In this document: positions 43,247-51,291 of the stretch, one piece after another
How positions within the stretch are numbered: the stretch's first letter is position 1
Layout: every line of letters begins with the position of its first letter
DNA from: Mycolicibacterium lacusdiani
GTDB lineage: Bacteria; Actinomycetota; Actinomycetes; Mycobacteriales; Mycobacteriaceae
DNA: 64,000 nucleotides
Assembly: GCF_021916785.1 (NCBI RefSeq)
Contig: NZ_JAKCFC010000013.1
Location: 62,001 to 126,000 of the forward strand
Reading direction: 5' to 3'
Notes under the pieces: generated by a model
Databases searched by the model: none
What the model was told of the DNA's origin: nothing
The model's input: the letters and a program-made list of their open reading frames with translations, nothing else
Translations under genes and position numbers: made by a program

Positions 43247-44067
43247 CCCAGGATCGGGAAGCGCCGCTTGCGCGCGAGTTCGTCGAGTGCGGACTGCATG
43301 ACCGATCGGACGTACACGTCGACCTCGTCGACGTCGGGGTCGGGACCGAAGCGCTCGAGCACGTCGATCGGCTCGAGCACCTGGGTGACGATCTTGGTGG
43401 GCAGCGGCAGGTTCGGCGGTACCAGCATGCTGAAGCCGAACGGGAACCCGAAGGTGACGGGCAGGATCTCCAGTCGCGCCTTGGTCAGGCCGAGGAGCTT
43501 GGCCACCCGGTTGCCGCGGGTGAGGAACAGCTGGCCCTCCTGCGCACCGATGGTCACCGACGGCACGATGGGCACCCCGGCGTTGATCGCAGTCCGCACG
43601 TAACCGGTGCGGCCTGCGAAGTCGATCACCGCGTCCTCGCGCGTCGGGCGGTAGGAGTCGTAGTCGCCACCGGGGAACACGAGCACCACGGCGCCGGAAG
43701 CCAGTGCGGCTGCGGCGTTCTCGCGGCTGGCCTCGATGACCCCGACCTTCGGCATCACGTCGCCGAGCGGTCCCATCACGACCCCGTAGTGGGCGAGCGT
43801 GTGCAGCGGGCGGTCGTGGTAGCCGAACCGGCGATAGAACGCGGAGCCGAACAGCAGCACGTCCGGTGTCAGCATTCCGCCGGAGTGGTTGGACACGACC
43901 AGTACGCCCCCCGTCGGGGGGAACACGTCGAGGCCGTGCAGTTCGGCGCGGAAGTAGCGACGCAGCACGGGGCCGACCTTCTCGACCACCGTCCTGGTGA
44001 ACGAGGGGCTGTAGCCGGCGATGCCCGATGCCTCGACGACCTCGGGATCGGGTTCGGAGTCGTCCAT
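43243..44067 (-). CDS. Lysophospholipid/acylglycerol acyltransferase family protein
   Basis: This 274-residue PlsC/LPLAT-like protein has VVSNHSGGMLTPD as the motif I region (an NHxxxxxD variant) and VLVFPGGDYDSYRP as motif III. It likely transfers an acyl chain to a glycerol or related backbone at the membrane. The coupled FadD gene downstream would supply the acyl-CoA. The two genes, facing the WS/DGAT, look like a lipid synthesis block. Confidence 0.82.
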   Translation of the reverse strand: MDDSEPDPEVVEASGIAGYSPSFTRTVVEKVGPVLRRYFRAELHGLDVFPPTGGVLVVSNHSGGMLTPDVLLFGSAFYRRFGYHDRPLHTLAHYGVVMGPLGDVMPKVGVIEASRENAAAALASGAVVLVFPGGDYDSYRPTREDAVIDFAGRTGYVRTAINAGVPIVPSVTIGAQEGQLFLTRGNRVAKLLGLTKARLEILPVTFGFPFGFSMLVPPNLPLPTKIVTQVLEPIDVLERFGPDPDVDEVDVYVRSVMQSALDELARKRRFPILG

Positions 44068-44103
44068 CGCCCCGACTCTGTCAGCCCGCGCCGCTCGGCA
44101 CCG

Positions 44104-44940
44104 CTACTTCAGACAGCTTCCGCCGTCGACCGGCAGGGCAACCCCGGTGATGTAGCGGGCTTCGTCGGACGCGAGGAACAGCACCGCGTTCGCGACGTCC
44201 TCGGGCTCGACCCAGCCGATCGGCAACGTGTGCATCATCTGGCCGACGACCTTCATGTCGTCGGGACCCGGGTTCTCCAGGTCGGGCCGGAAGAGCTTCA
44301 TCGTGCCCTCGTTCATGAAAAGCGGGGTGTTGACGTTGGTGGGGCACACGGAGTTGACCCTGACGTTTTGCGCGCCGAGTTCGACGGCGAACGTCCGCAT
44401 CAATCCGATGACGCCGTGCTTGGCGGCGACGTAGTGACCGGTGTGCGGGTAGGCCTTCAGTCCGCCGACCGAACTCGTCAGGATGATCGAGCCGCCGTTA
44501 CCACCCGCAAGGATGTGGGGGACACCGGCCTTGACCGTCTTCCAGACGCCGGACAGGTTCACGGCGATCATGTCGTTCCAGTCGGGTTCCCCGGTCTTGT
44601 CGAGGGTCTGCCCTCCGTTGCCGATGCCCGCGTTGGCCACGATGACGTCGAGTCGACCGAACTCCTCGACGCCCGCGTCGACCGCGGCCTTGAGTGCGTC
44701 GAAGTCGCGGGTGTCGACCTCGGCGGTGAAGATGCGGCGGTCGAGGTTCTTGACCAGATCCGCGGTCTCGGCGAGATCCTCCGGATTGGACAGCGGGATC
44801 TGCACGCTGTCGATCTGCTTGCAGATGTCGATGGCGATGATGTCGGCGCCCTCCTGCGCCATGCGGACCGCGTGTGCGCGACCCTGGCCGCGCGCCGCAC
44901 CGGTGATGAAAGCGACCTTGCCCTCTAACCGCCCTGCCAT
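44104..44940 (-). CDS. Mycofactocin-coupled SDR family oxidoreductase
   Basis: This 278-residue SDR has GKVAFITGAARGQGRAHAVRMAQEGADIIAIDICKQI at the cofactor site, with the long insert (SNPEDLAETADLVKNLDRRIFTAEVDTRD) that marks the mycofactocin-associated group, in which NAD stays bound. The active site shows SS and YVAAKHG. Carveol dehydrogenase is a known member, so a secondary terpene- or ring-type alcohol is a plausible substrate. ATG 44940 begins the homologous region; an earlier in-frame ATG at 44985 is weaker. Confidence 0.88.
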   Translation of the reverse strand: MAGRLEGKVAFITGAARGQGRAHAVRMAQEGADIIAIDICKQIDSVQIPLSNPEDLAETADLVKNLDRRIFTAEVDTRDFDALKAAVDAGVEEFGRLDVIVANAGIGNGGQTLDKTGEPDWNDMIAVNLSGVWKTVKAGVPHILAGGNGGSIILTSSVGGLKAYPHTGHYVAAKHGVIGLMRTFAVELGAQNVRVNSVCPTNVNTPLFMNEGTMKLFRPDLENPGPDDMKVVGQMMHTLPIGWVEPEDVANAVLFLASDEARYITGVALPVDGGSCLK

Positions 44941-45249
44941 GTCGGACCCCTGCTCTGTCGTCGGCACCAACCATTTGCTGTGCACTTGCTCAGCACTCTG
45001 TCATCGGTAATCGATTGTGTCAACGGGCAGCGCGGGTGCGTGGCGTTTGTACTGACTGCTTAGAAGTCATGTGGGCCATGGGAAGTCGTGCGACTCCGGA
45101 GGTCCGCGTCCGGTGGTCGCGGCAGCCCGGTCGGAAGTGTTCGGGGACGGTCGAAAGCCGCGGCACCGATCGCGGTCGGATGGCCGGCGGAATCCGCCAG
45201 CGACATGGCGGGCCATGCCGTTATGCCGTTGTGAGAACGGTGTTCTCTG
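44941..45249. other. 309-bp gap without a gene
   Basis: No convincing coding frame is seen. It contains the shared operator variant at 45233-45247, directly after the TetR stop codon, and presumably the promoter for the SDR at 44940. Confidence 0.6.
45233..45247. promoter_or_regulatory. Shared operator copy (GAGAACGGTGTTCTC)
   Basis: This 7-1-7 palindrome has one mismatch between the arms. It is three bases past the end of the TetR gene and 293 bp before the mycofactocin-type SDR. Confidence 0.65.
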
Positions 45250-45993
45250 CTAGCTGGCGGCGAACCCGTGGGAGACGAAGTCCCACACCTCGTCCGCCGA
45301 GACGGGCTTGTTGGACCCCTCCTCGGAGCCGCTCGACTGCGCAACGAACATGACGGTCTGCATGGTGATGGCCGCCATGCGCTTGGGGCTCAGACCGGCG
45401 CGCAGGGCACCCGCCTCCGCGGCATCCTCCATCAATTCGGTCAGCAGGACGACGAGCGGCGCGTGTGCCACCTTCACCTCGGACGGATGCGACACCAGCA
45501 GGCGCGGCGCGAAGTCGGTGAACAGCGGGCGCTTGGCCGCGGGATCGGGCCGCGACGACTCGAACAGCAGTTGGACGGCTACCTTCAGGCGTTCGAGGGG
45601 GTCGGTATGCCCGGCGGTGGCGGCGCGGATCTGGTCGGCCGACCGGCTCAGCGCGTCCTCGAACAGTGCGAGGAGGAGTTCGTGTTTGCCGTCGAACTGC
45701 AAGTAGAAGCTGCGCAGCGACTGGCGTGAGCGGTCGACGACCTCTTGCACGGTGAAGTCCGTGCTGCCCTTCTCGATGATGATGGCCTGAGCGGCGTCCA
45801 GGAAGCGCTGCACGCGCTGAGCGGCGCGCAGTTTTGCGGTCTTGATGGAGCGTTCGACCGCCCGCTGCTTCCAGGCCGGCTCTTCGCTGGGGCTTGTCAC
45901 CAGCGACTCGTCGGCAGGCCGAGTGGAAAGAGCATGGATGGACTGTACCGGAGAATGCTCGACCATCGTGGTCCAAGACCCCCTCGCAGCCAT
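45250..45993 (-). CDS. TetR-family regulator, likely master regulator of the shared operator
   Basis: This 247-residue TetR protein has a disordered N terminus of about 45 residues, then the helix-turn-helix AAQAIIIEKGSTDFTVQEVVDRSRQSLRSFYLQFDGKHELLLALFE. The C-terminal ligand domain is not assigned. A perfect GAGAATA-C-TATTCTC palindrome lies 30 bp upstream, in the gap to the divergent acyl-CoA dehydrogenase, and a variant follows its stop. This arrangement is typical for an autoregulated TetR repressor, and the same palindrome recurs throughout the window, so it is the best candidate to control the regulon. ATG 45966 is an alternative start. Confidence 0.86.
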   Translation of the reverse strand: MAARGSWTTMVEHSPVQSIHALSTRPADESLVTSPSEEPAWKQRAVERSIKTAKLRAAQRVQRFLDAAQAIIIEKGSTDFTVQEVVDRSRQSLRSFYLQFDGKHELLLALFEDALSRSADQIRAATAGHTDPLERLKVAVQLLFESSRPDPAAKRPLFTDFAPRLLVSHPSEVKVAHAPLVVLLTELMEDAAEAGALRAGLSPKRMAAITMQTVMFVAQSSGSEEGSNKPVSADEVWDFVSHGFAAS

Positions 45994-46022
45994 CGTGTCT
46001 GAGATTGTAACTTCCCCATGGC

Positions 46023-46037
46023 GAGAATACTATTCTC
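46023..46037. promoter_or_regulatory. Shared operator, perfect copy, beside the TetR gene
   Basis: GAGAATACTATTCTC lies 30 bp before the TetR start and 102 bp before the acyl-CoA dehydrogenase start. Identical sites are at 4657 and 10724. Confidence 0.88.
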
Positions 46038-46139
46038 AATAGCTTATTTACAGAAGCCCTTCGCAATCGGGGCGCATTCCATCCCGGCCGCTCCGCCGCT
46101 GCTCGCAGCGGGTGCGGTCGCATTCTCACCGGGAGAGCC

Positions 46140-47327
46140 GTGCAGCTGTCGTTCGACGCCGAACTCGAGGCCTTCCGAGCCGAATTCGTGGCCTTCCTCG
46201 ACGAGCACCGCCCCACTCATCTGGAGGCCGCGCAACGGCCGCGGTCCTCGTCGGATCTGCCGGACTGGGCGCGCCGCTGGCAGCGGCTGCTCTTCGACAA
46301 CGGTTGGCTCGTGCCGGGTCACTCGCCGGAGTTCGGCGGACGCAATGCGTCGATCCTCCAGCAGTACGTCCATCAGATGGAACTGTCACGGCGGCGCATG
46401 GTCCCGACCTTCAACGCCCAGGGCGTCGGCATCATCGCCGCCTCCATCATCACGTTCGGGACCGCCGAGCAGCAGCAGCGGTGGGCCGTACCCATCCTGC
46501 GCGCCGAGATCACCGCCGCGCTCGGCATGAGCGAGCCAGGCGCAGGCTCGGACCTCGCATCGCTGCGGACCCGGGCGGTGCACGCGACGGACTCCGACGG
46601 CGACCACTTCGTGGTCAACGGTCAGAAGGTGTGGACGTCAGGGGCGCACGACTCCGACGTCCTCCTGACCTTCGTGCGCACCGACCCGGATGCGCCGAAG
46701 CACAGGGGGATCAGCGTGTTGCTGATTCCGACCGACCTGCCGGGGGTCGCCTGCCGGCCGTTCGCGTCGGCGGCCAGCCGCGACGACATGGACTTCAACG
46801 AGGTGTTCTTCAACGACGTGCGGGTACCGGCGGAGAACCTCGTCGGCCAGTTGAATCAGGGATGGTCGGTCGCCAGCGGATCCTTGGGCCACGAGCGGAA
46901 CATGCTGTGGCTCAGCTACGCCGACCGGCTCGCCGACCTGATCGAGGACTGGCGGCCGCACACCGAGGTGGAGCGCGACCGGTTCGCCACGCTGGTGATG
47001 GACAACCACGCGCTGCGCCTGCTCGGGTCCGCGGCGATCGCGCGTGCTGCCCGCGGCGAGGAGGACGTCGCCGCACTGTCGGTGCTCAAGCTGTTCGGCG
47101 CAGAGGCAGGGCAGACGGCGGCCGAGCACGCGCTGCACGCCCACGGCGCCGATGGTCTGATCCACCCCGCCATGTCCACCACCTACGAGTCGCTCAACCA
47201 CGACGGGTACGCCGGCAGTTGGCCCGACCGCTACACGAGGTCGTTCGCGGGCACGATCGCAGGCGGCACGTCGGAGATCCAGCGCAACATCATCGCCCAG
47301 CGGGTGCTCGGACTGCCAAGGGGCTGA
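46140..47327 (+). CDS. Acyl-CoA dehydrogenase (FadE-like)
   Basis: This 395-residue full-length acyl-CoA dehydrogenase has the GMSEPGAGSDLASLRTRAV FAD/substrate segment, VNGQKVWTSGAHDSD, and the C-terminal IAGGTSEIQRNIIAQRVLGLPRG. It desaturates an acyl-CoA. GTG 46140 follows GGGAGAG. It is divergent from the TetR gene with the perfect operator between them. A second pair of FadE genes converges on it from the right. Confidence 0.9.
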   Translation: MQLSFDAELEAFRAEFVAFLDEHRPTHLEAAQRPRSSSDLPDWARRWQRLLFDNGWLVPGHSPEFGGRNASILQQYVHQMELSRRRMVPTFNAQGVGIIAASIITFGTAEQQQRWAVPILRAEITAALGMSEPGAGSDLASLRTRAVHATDSDGDHFVVNGQKVWTSGAHDSDVLLTFVRTDPDAPKHRGISVLLIPTDLPGVACRPFASAASRDDMDFNEVFFNDVRVPAENLVGQLNQGWSVASGSLGHERNMLWLSYADRLADLIEDWRPHTEVERDRFATLVMDNHALRLLGSAAIARAARGEEDVAALSVLKLFGAEAGQTAAEHALHAHGADGLIHPAMSTTYESLNHDGYAGSWPDRYTRSFAGTIAGGTSEIQRNIIAQRVLGLPRG

Positions 47328-47339
47328 GCCCCGCCCAAC

Positions 47340-48152
47340 CTACAGCTGCGCCAGGCGCGGTACCGAACCGCGGGCGCGCAGCCCGGCTCCGGCCTTCTTC
47401 GTGAGTTCCCGTGAGCTGCCCAGCAATCCGTCGAGCACCAGCGCGCGCTCGACGTGGACGTGCAGGCCGTGCTCGGCGGTGAATCCGATGCCTGCGAGCA
47501 CCTGCTGGCAGTTCTTGGCGGCCAGCAGGGCGGCCTTGCCCGCGGCCGCCTTGGCCAGCAGCGCGGTCAGATCCGGATTGTCGACACCGGGCAGGCTCAG
47601 CGTCGCCTCGGCGCCTTCGATCGCGACGAGCGTCTCGGCGAGCCGGTGCCGGACCGCCTGGAACTGCGCGATCGGCTTGCCGAACTGGACGCGGTCGACG
47701 GCGTGCTGGCGCGCGAGGGTGAGCATCGCCCGCGACGTCCCGACCAGCCACCAGCCCAGCGCGCGACGGGCGTCACCGAGCCGCAGCAGCCCGCCTTCCT
47801 CGACCCGGCGCAGGGGCAGGCCCCCGAGCGCCGTGCTCGAATCGCCGCTGCGGTCGCGTTCCCAGACCACCCAGCTGCCACCCGCATAGGGCAGCTCGGG
47901 CGTGGCGCCCACTTCGCGGTCGGCGGTCTGCTGGACGACGTCGTTGAGAACCGATGCGTGCGAGCCGGTTTCGCCGAGGAGCCGGAACACCAGCGGGACG
48001 GCAGTCTCCGGCATGTCCGACAGCATGTCCGACCAGCCCATGTCGGCCAGCGCCGCGTCGAGTTCGGGACCCGACGCCGTGAGCATGGTCTTGCGGAGGC
48101 CGTCCTCGAGTAACTCCCACGTCCCGGAGTCGGATTGGCTGTCCACGGTCAC
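47340..48152 (-). CDS. Acyl-CoA dehydrogenase, small subunit type
   Basis: This 270-residue short FadE keeps the C-terminal domain (DARRALGWWLVGTSRAMLTLARQHAVDRVQFGKPIAQFQAVRHRLAE), with most of the N-terminal domains lost. It is the same type as the protein at 6249. The full-length partner is the gene just upstream, with a GTGA overlap, so an alpha2beta2 enzyme is likely. The typical catalytic and FAD residues of the N-terminal part are absent here, consistent with a division of labour between subunits. Confidence 0.83.
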   Translation of the reverse strand: MTVDSQSDSGTWELLEDGLRKTMLTASGPELDAALADMGWSDMLSDMPETAVPLVFRLLGETGSHASVLNDVVQQTADREVGATPELPYAGGSWVVWERDRSGDSSTALGGLPLRRVEEGGLLRLGDARRALGWWLVGTSRAMLTLARQHAVDRVQFGKPIAQFQAVRHRLAETLVAIEGAEATLSLPGVDNPDLTALLAKAAAGKAALLAAKNCQQVLAGIGFTAEHGLHVHVERALVLDGLLGSSRELTKKAGAGLRARGSVPRLAQL

Positions 48153-49297
48153 TCCTTCCCGAGATCCAAGAGGCGGCGGGCGATGATGTTGCGCTGCACT
48201 TCCGCGGTGCCGCCGTAGATCGTCGCGGCGCGCGAGTACAGGTACTCGGTGCGCCAGGCGGTGTCGTCCAGTTCGATCGACCCCGCAAGCAGATCGCGGG
48301 CGGTGTCGTAGAGCTTCTGCTCGGCGGCAGCCAGCAGCACCTTGTCGATGGAGGTGTCCGGGCCCAGCTTCTGGCCGTCGTCCAGCCGGTGCTGGGTCGC
48401 ACGGGACCGGCAGCGCAGCGTGTGCAGCGCCAAATACGCCTCGCCCATGTCCGAGTCGACGGCCTGGCCGATGCCCTTGACCTCGTCGACGAGCGCGTCG
48501 AATCGCGAGTAGAGGTAGGCGATGCGCTGCCAGAAGCAGGTGGAGCGTTCATACGGCAGCAGGTCCATCGCCAGCCGCCACCCGTCGCCGGGCTTGCCCA
48601 GCATCCGGCTCTCGTCGACCACGACGTCGTCGAAGTAGACCTCGCAGAACTCGTCGACGCCGTGCATGGTGCGCAGCGGGCGCACCGTGATGCCGGGGGT
48701 GTCGAGATCGACGAAGAACGCGGTGATCGCCTCGTGGCTCGGTGTGTCCGCACCGCCGGTGCGGGTGAGCAGGATGCACCGGTGGGAGTACTGGGCGAAA
48801 CTCGTCCACACCTTCTGGCCGTTGACGATCCACGTGCCGTCGCGCTGTTCGGCGCGCGTGCTCAGCGAGGCCAGATCGCTTCCCGAGCCGGGCTCCGAGA
48901 AGCCCTGACACCACTGCTCCTCGCCGCTCAGCAGCTTGGGCACCATCTCGGCGGCGAGTGCGGGGGAGGCGTAGTCGATCATCGTCGGTGCCAGCACCTC
49001 GAGCATCGAGTACGGCCCGGGCTCGGCGAGTCGGCGACCCACCACCTCTTCGCCGACGATCGCCCGCAGGATGTCCGGACCGCCGAGGCCGCCGGCGTGC
49101 TCGGGCCAGCCCTGGCGGCTCCACCCGGCGTCGTACAGCGCGCGCTGCACCCTGGCGAATTGGCGCATGTGGCCCTGCAGGGAGTCGTCGGGGGGTGGTG
49201 TCAGGTCATTCTCGTCGAGCCAGGCGACCAGCTCCGACCGGAACTCGATGGTGTCGGTGGTCTCGGTGGGGATTGCCGTTCCGGCGGAGGTGCTCAT
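48149..49297 (-). CDS. Acyl-CoA dehydrogenase, large subunit
   Basis: This 382-residue enzyme has WCQGFSEPGSGSDLASLSTRAE, VNGQKVWTSFAQYSHRCILLTRT and the ending IYGGTAEVQRNIIARRLLDLGKE. It pairs with the short FadE downstream. The ATG at 49297 overlaps the SnoaL-like gene stop (ATGA). It belongs to the long minus-strand operon from 53187 to 47340 with the Rieske oxygenase, so it may act on an acid made after ring or side-chain oxygenation. Confidence 0.9.
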   Translation of the reverse strand: MSTSAGTAIPTETTDTIEFRSELVAWLDENDLTPPPDDSLQGHMRQFARVQRALYDAGWSRQGWPEHAGGLGGPDILRAIVGEEVVGRRLAEPGPYSMLEVLAPTMIDYASPALAAEMVPKLLSGEEQWCQGFSEPGSGSDLASLSTRAEQRDGTWIVNGQKVWTSFAQYSHRCILLTRTGGADTPSHEAITAFFVDLDTPGITVRPLRTMHGVDEFCEVYFDDVVVDESRMLGKPGDGWRLAMDLLPYERSTCFWQRIAYLYSRFDALVDEVKGIGQAVDSDMGEAYLALHTLRCRSRATQHRLDDGQKLGPDTSIDKVLLAAAEQKLYDTARDLLAGSIELDDTAWRTEYLYSRAATIYGGTAEVQRNIIARRLLDLGKE

Positions 49298-49740
49298 CCG
49301 GCTTCCGGCCTGCCGATCGCGTGCGGGCGACCCGAGTCGTGGTCGCCGTTGCGTCGGATGAACGTCATCGCACGGGTCTTCAGTCGCCAGCCGTCCGGGG
49401 TGCGGACGTAGGTGTCCCGGTAGTAGCCGATCCGCATGTCGTGCTTCGAGTGCTCGATGAAGCACAGGGGCTGCGTGCCGCTCGCCCTGTCCGGGTCGTT
49501 CTCGTCGAGGTCGACGAGCGACGTGCCGGTCATGAACAGCCCGCTGGGTGCTGCCTCGACGAGTTCGGGGAAGCGGGCCAGCGTGTAGGTGGAGCCGAAT
49601 GCGCTGTAGGTGCCGTCGGGGGTGAAGACCTCGACCAGCCCTTCGACGTCGCCCTGGGTGATGGTGACGGCGTACTTGGCCAGCAGCTGTTGGATCTCGA
49701 CCAGATCCGAGGTTCGCGACGCGCTAGTTGGCACTGTCAT
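49294..49740 (-). CDS. SnoaL/NTF2-like protein
   Basis: This 148-residue protein has the cone-shaped alpha+beta fold of the SnoaL_4/NTF2 group: an N-terminal helix (VEIQQLLAKYAVTITQGDVEGLVEVFTPDGTYSAFG) and the strand region IGYYRDTYVRTPDGWRLKTRAMTFIRR. Members include small oxygenase subunits, isomerases and dehydratases. In this operon it could assist the Rieske oxygenase as a beta-like subunit or isomerise an intermediate; neither is proven. It overlaps the genes on both sides. Confidence 0.82.
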   Translation of the reverse strand: MTVPTSASRTSDLVEIQQLLAKYAVTITQGDVEGLVEVFTPDGTYSAFGSTYTLARFPELVEAAPSGLFMTGTSLVDLDENDPDRASGTQPLCFIEHSKHDMRIGYYRDTYVRTPDGWRLKTRAMTFIRRNGDHDSGRPHAIGRPEAG

Positions 49741-50959
49741 GTCGGTAGACCTTACCGCCCTTCATTACGAAGTTGACCCGCTGTGTAACGGTGATGTCGG
49801 TCAGGGGATCGCCGGGCACCGCGATGACGTCCGCGAGGTAACCCTGCTCGATCCGGCCGAGGTCGGTGCGGTTGATCAGTTCCGCGGCGACGACGGTGGC
49901 TGCCCGCAGCACCGCGGCCGGCGGCAAGCCCCAGTCGACGAGGGTGACGAGTTCGTCGGCGTTGCGCCCGTGCGGGATGGCGGGCGCGTCCGTGCCGACG
50001 GCGATCTTGACCCCTGCCTCGTAGGCCGCCTTGATCGACGTCTTGGCCTTGGGAAACATCTCGGCGGCCTTGTCCTGCAACTCCTTCGGTGCCTTGGACA
50101 CGTCCATGGCCTCGGCGAGGCGACGGGTGGTCACCAGGAACCGGTCGTTGTCGACCAGGGCCTGGATCGCCTCGTCGTCCATGAGGAAGCCGTGCTCGAT
50201 GCAGTCGATGCCGCACGCGACGGCGTGCTTGACGGCTTCGGCGCCGTGGGTGTGGGCAGCCACCCGCAACCCGCGACGATGCGCCTCGTCGACGATCGCG
50301 CGCAGTTCCTCGTCCGAATAGTGTTGCGCGCCAGCCTCACCGGTCAGTGACATGACGCCACCGGACACGCACACCTTGATCAGCTGGGCGCCGTGCTTGA
50401 TCTGGTAGCGCACCGCCTTGCGTATCTCGTCGACGCCGTTGGCGATGCCCTCCTCGACCGTCAGCTCGAGCGCACCGGGCATGAACGCGGCGAACATCGT
50501 CGGATCGAGGTGCCCCCCGGTCGGCGTGATCGCATGACCCGCCGGGATGACGCGCGGGCCTTCGATCCAGCCGGCGTCGATGGCCTTGCCGAGTGCCACG
50601 TCGAGCAGGTAGCCACCGGTCTTGACGAACAGCCCGAGGTTGCGCACGGTGGTGAACCCCGCACGCAGCGTGCGGCGGGCGTTGCCGACCGCGCGCAGCG
50701 TGCGGGTGGGCGGGTCGTCCTGGACCTGTGACAGGCCCGGGTTCTCGCCGCGCCCGCCCATCAGGAGGTTGACCTCCATGTCCATCAGCCCGGGCAGCAG
50801 GATCGCGTCGCCCAGATCTATGACCTCCGACCCTTCGGGCACGTCGCCGCCGACGCCCACGATCACGTCGCCGTCGACGTGTATCAGGGCCGGCCGCACG
50901 ACCTCCCCGGCGACGACGTCGACGTAACCAGCTGCCTTGAGCGTGAGTGCTGTTGGCAC
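49724..50959 (-). CDS. Metal-dependent amidohydrolase-family protein without the first HxH motif
   Basis: This 411-residue protein has the imidazolonepropionase/prolidase-type layout: composite N-terminal sandwich, ILLPGLMDMEVNLLMGG, QIKHGAQLIKVCVSGG with the Lys that is usually carboxylated, AAHTHG, CIEHG and GTDAP. The first metal motif normally reads DxHxH but is EVN here, so two ligands are missing while the others remain. It may bind a single metal or use a changed mechanism. GTG 50959 is three bases after the upstream small gene. Confidence 0.83.
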   Translation of the reverse strand: MPTALTLKAAGYVDVVAGEVVRPALIHVDGDVIVGVGGDVPEGSEVIDLGDAILLPGLMDMEVNLLMGGRGENPGLSQVQDDPPTRTLRAVGNARRTLRAGFTTVRNLGLFVKTGGYLLDVALGKAIDAGWIEGPRVIPAGHAITPTGGHLDPTMFAAFMPGALELTVEEGIANGVDEIRKAVRYQIKHGAQLIKVCVSGGVMSLTGEAGAQHYSDEELRAIVDEAHRRGLRVAAHTHGAEAVKHAVACGIDCIEHGFLMDDEAIQALVDNDRFLVTTRRLAEAMDVSKAPKELQDKAAEMFPKAKTSIKAAYEAGVKIAVGTDAPAIPHGRNADELVTLVDWGLPPAAVLRAATVVAAELINRTDLGRIEQGYLADVIAVPGDPLTDITVTQRVNFVMKGGKVYRHDSAN

Positions 50960-50961
50960 GC

Positions 50962-51291
50962 TTAGACCACCGGCTCCTTGATGAGCTTGATGTAGGCCGC
51001 GCCGCTGTCGAGCACGCGGGGCTGCTTCCACACCTCGATGGGGAAGCTCACCATCACGATCGACTGCCCGAGGTGGACGAGTGCCTTGGCGTCCTCGGGC
51101 ATACCCGCCAGGGGAAACCGCTCGTCGACGTAGACCATGATGTCCTCGAGTCGCGCCAACCCCGCGTCGTACAGCTCCTGCATCTCGTCCATCGACGAGG
51201 CGAGACGCTTGGCGTAGCGCTCCTCCTCAGTGGGCAGGCACCAGTCGGAGAACCGCTCCAGATCGGCGAATTCTTCGGGCAGCTTAGACAT
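50962..51291 (-). CDS. Conserved-looking small protein of the Rieske operon, function unknown
   Basis: This 109-residue acidic protein is of unknown family. It starts SKLPEEFADLERFSDWCLPTEEERYAKRLASSMDEMQELYDAGLARLEDIMVYVDE, mostly helical and charged, followed by a short mixed region ending YIKLIKEPVV. It has one cysteine and no membrane segment. Its start overlaps the last 8 nt of the Rieske gene in another frame and it ends 2 bp before the amidohydrolase start, so it is co-translated with both. A role as an accessory or beta-type subunit of the oxygenase is a guess from position. Confidence 0.7.
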   Translation of the reverse strand: MSKLPEEFADLERFSDWCLPTEEERYAKRLASSMDEMQELYDAGLARLEDIMVYVDERFPLAGMPEDAKALVHLGQSIVMVSFPIEVWKQPRVLDSGAAYIKLIKEPVV

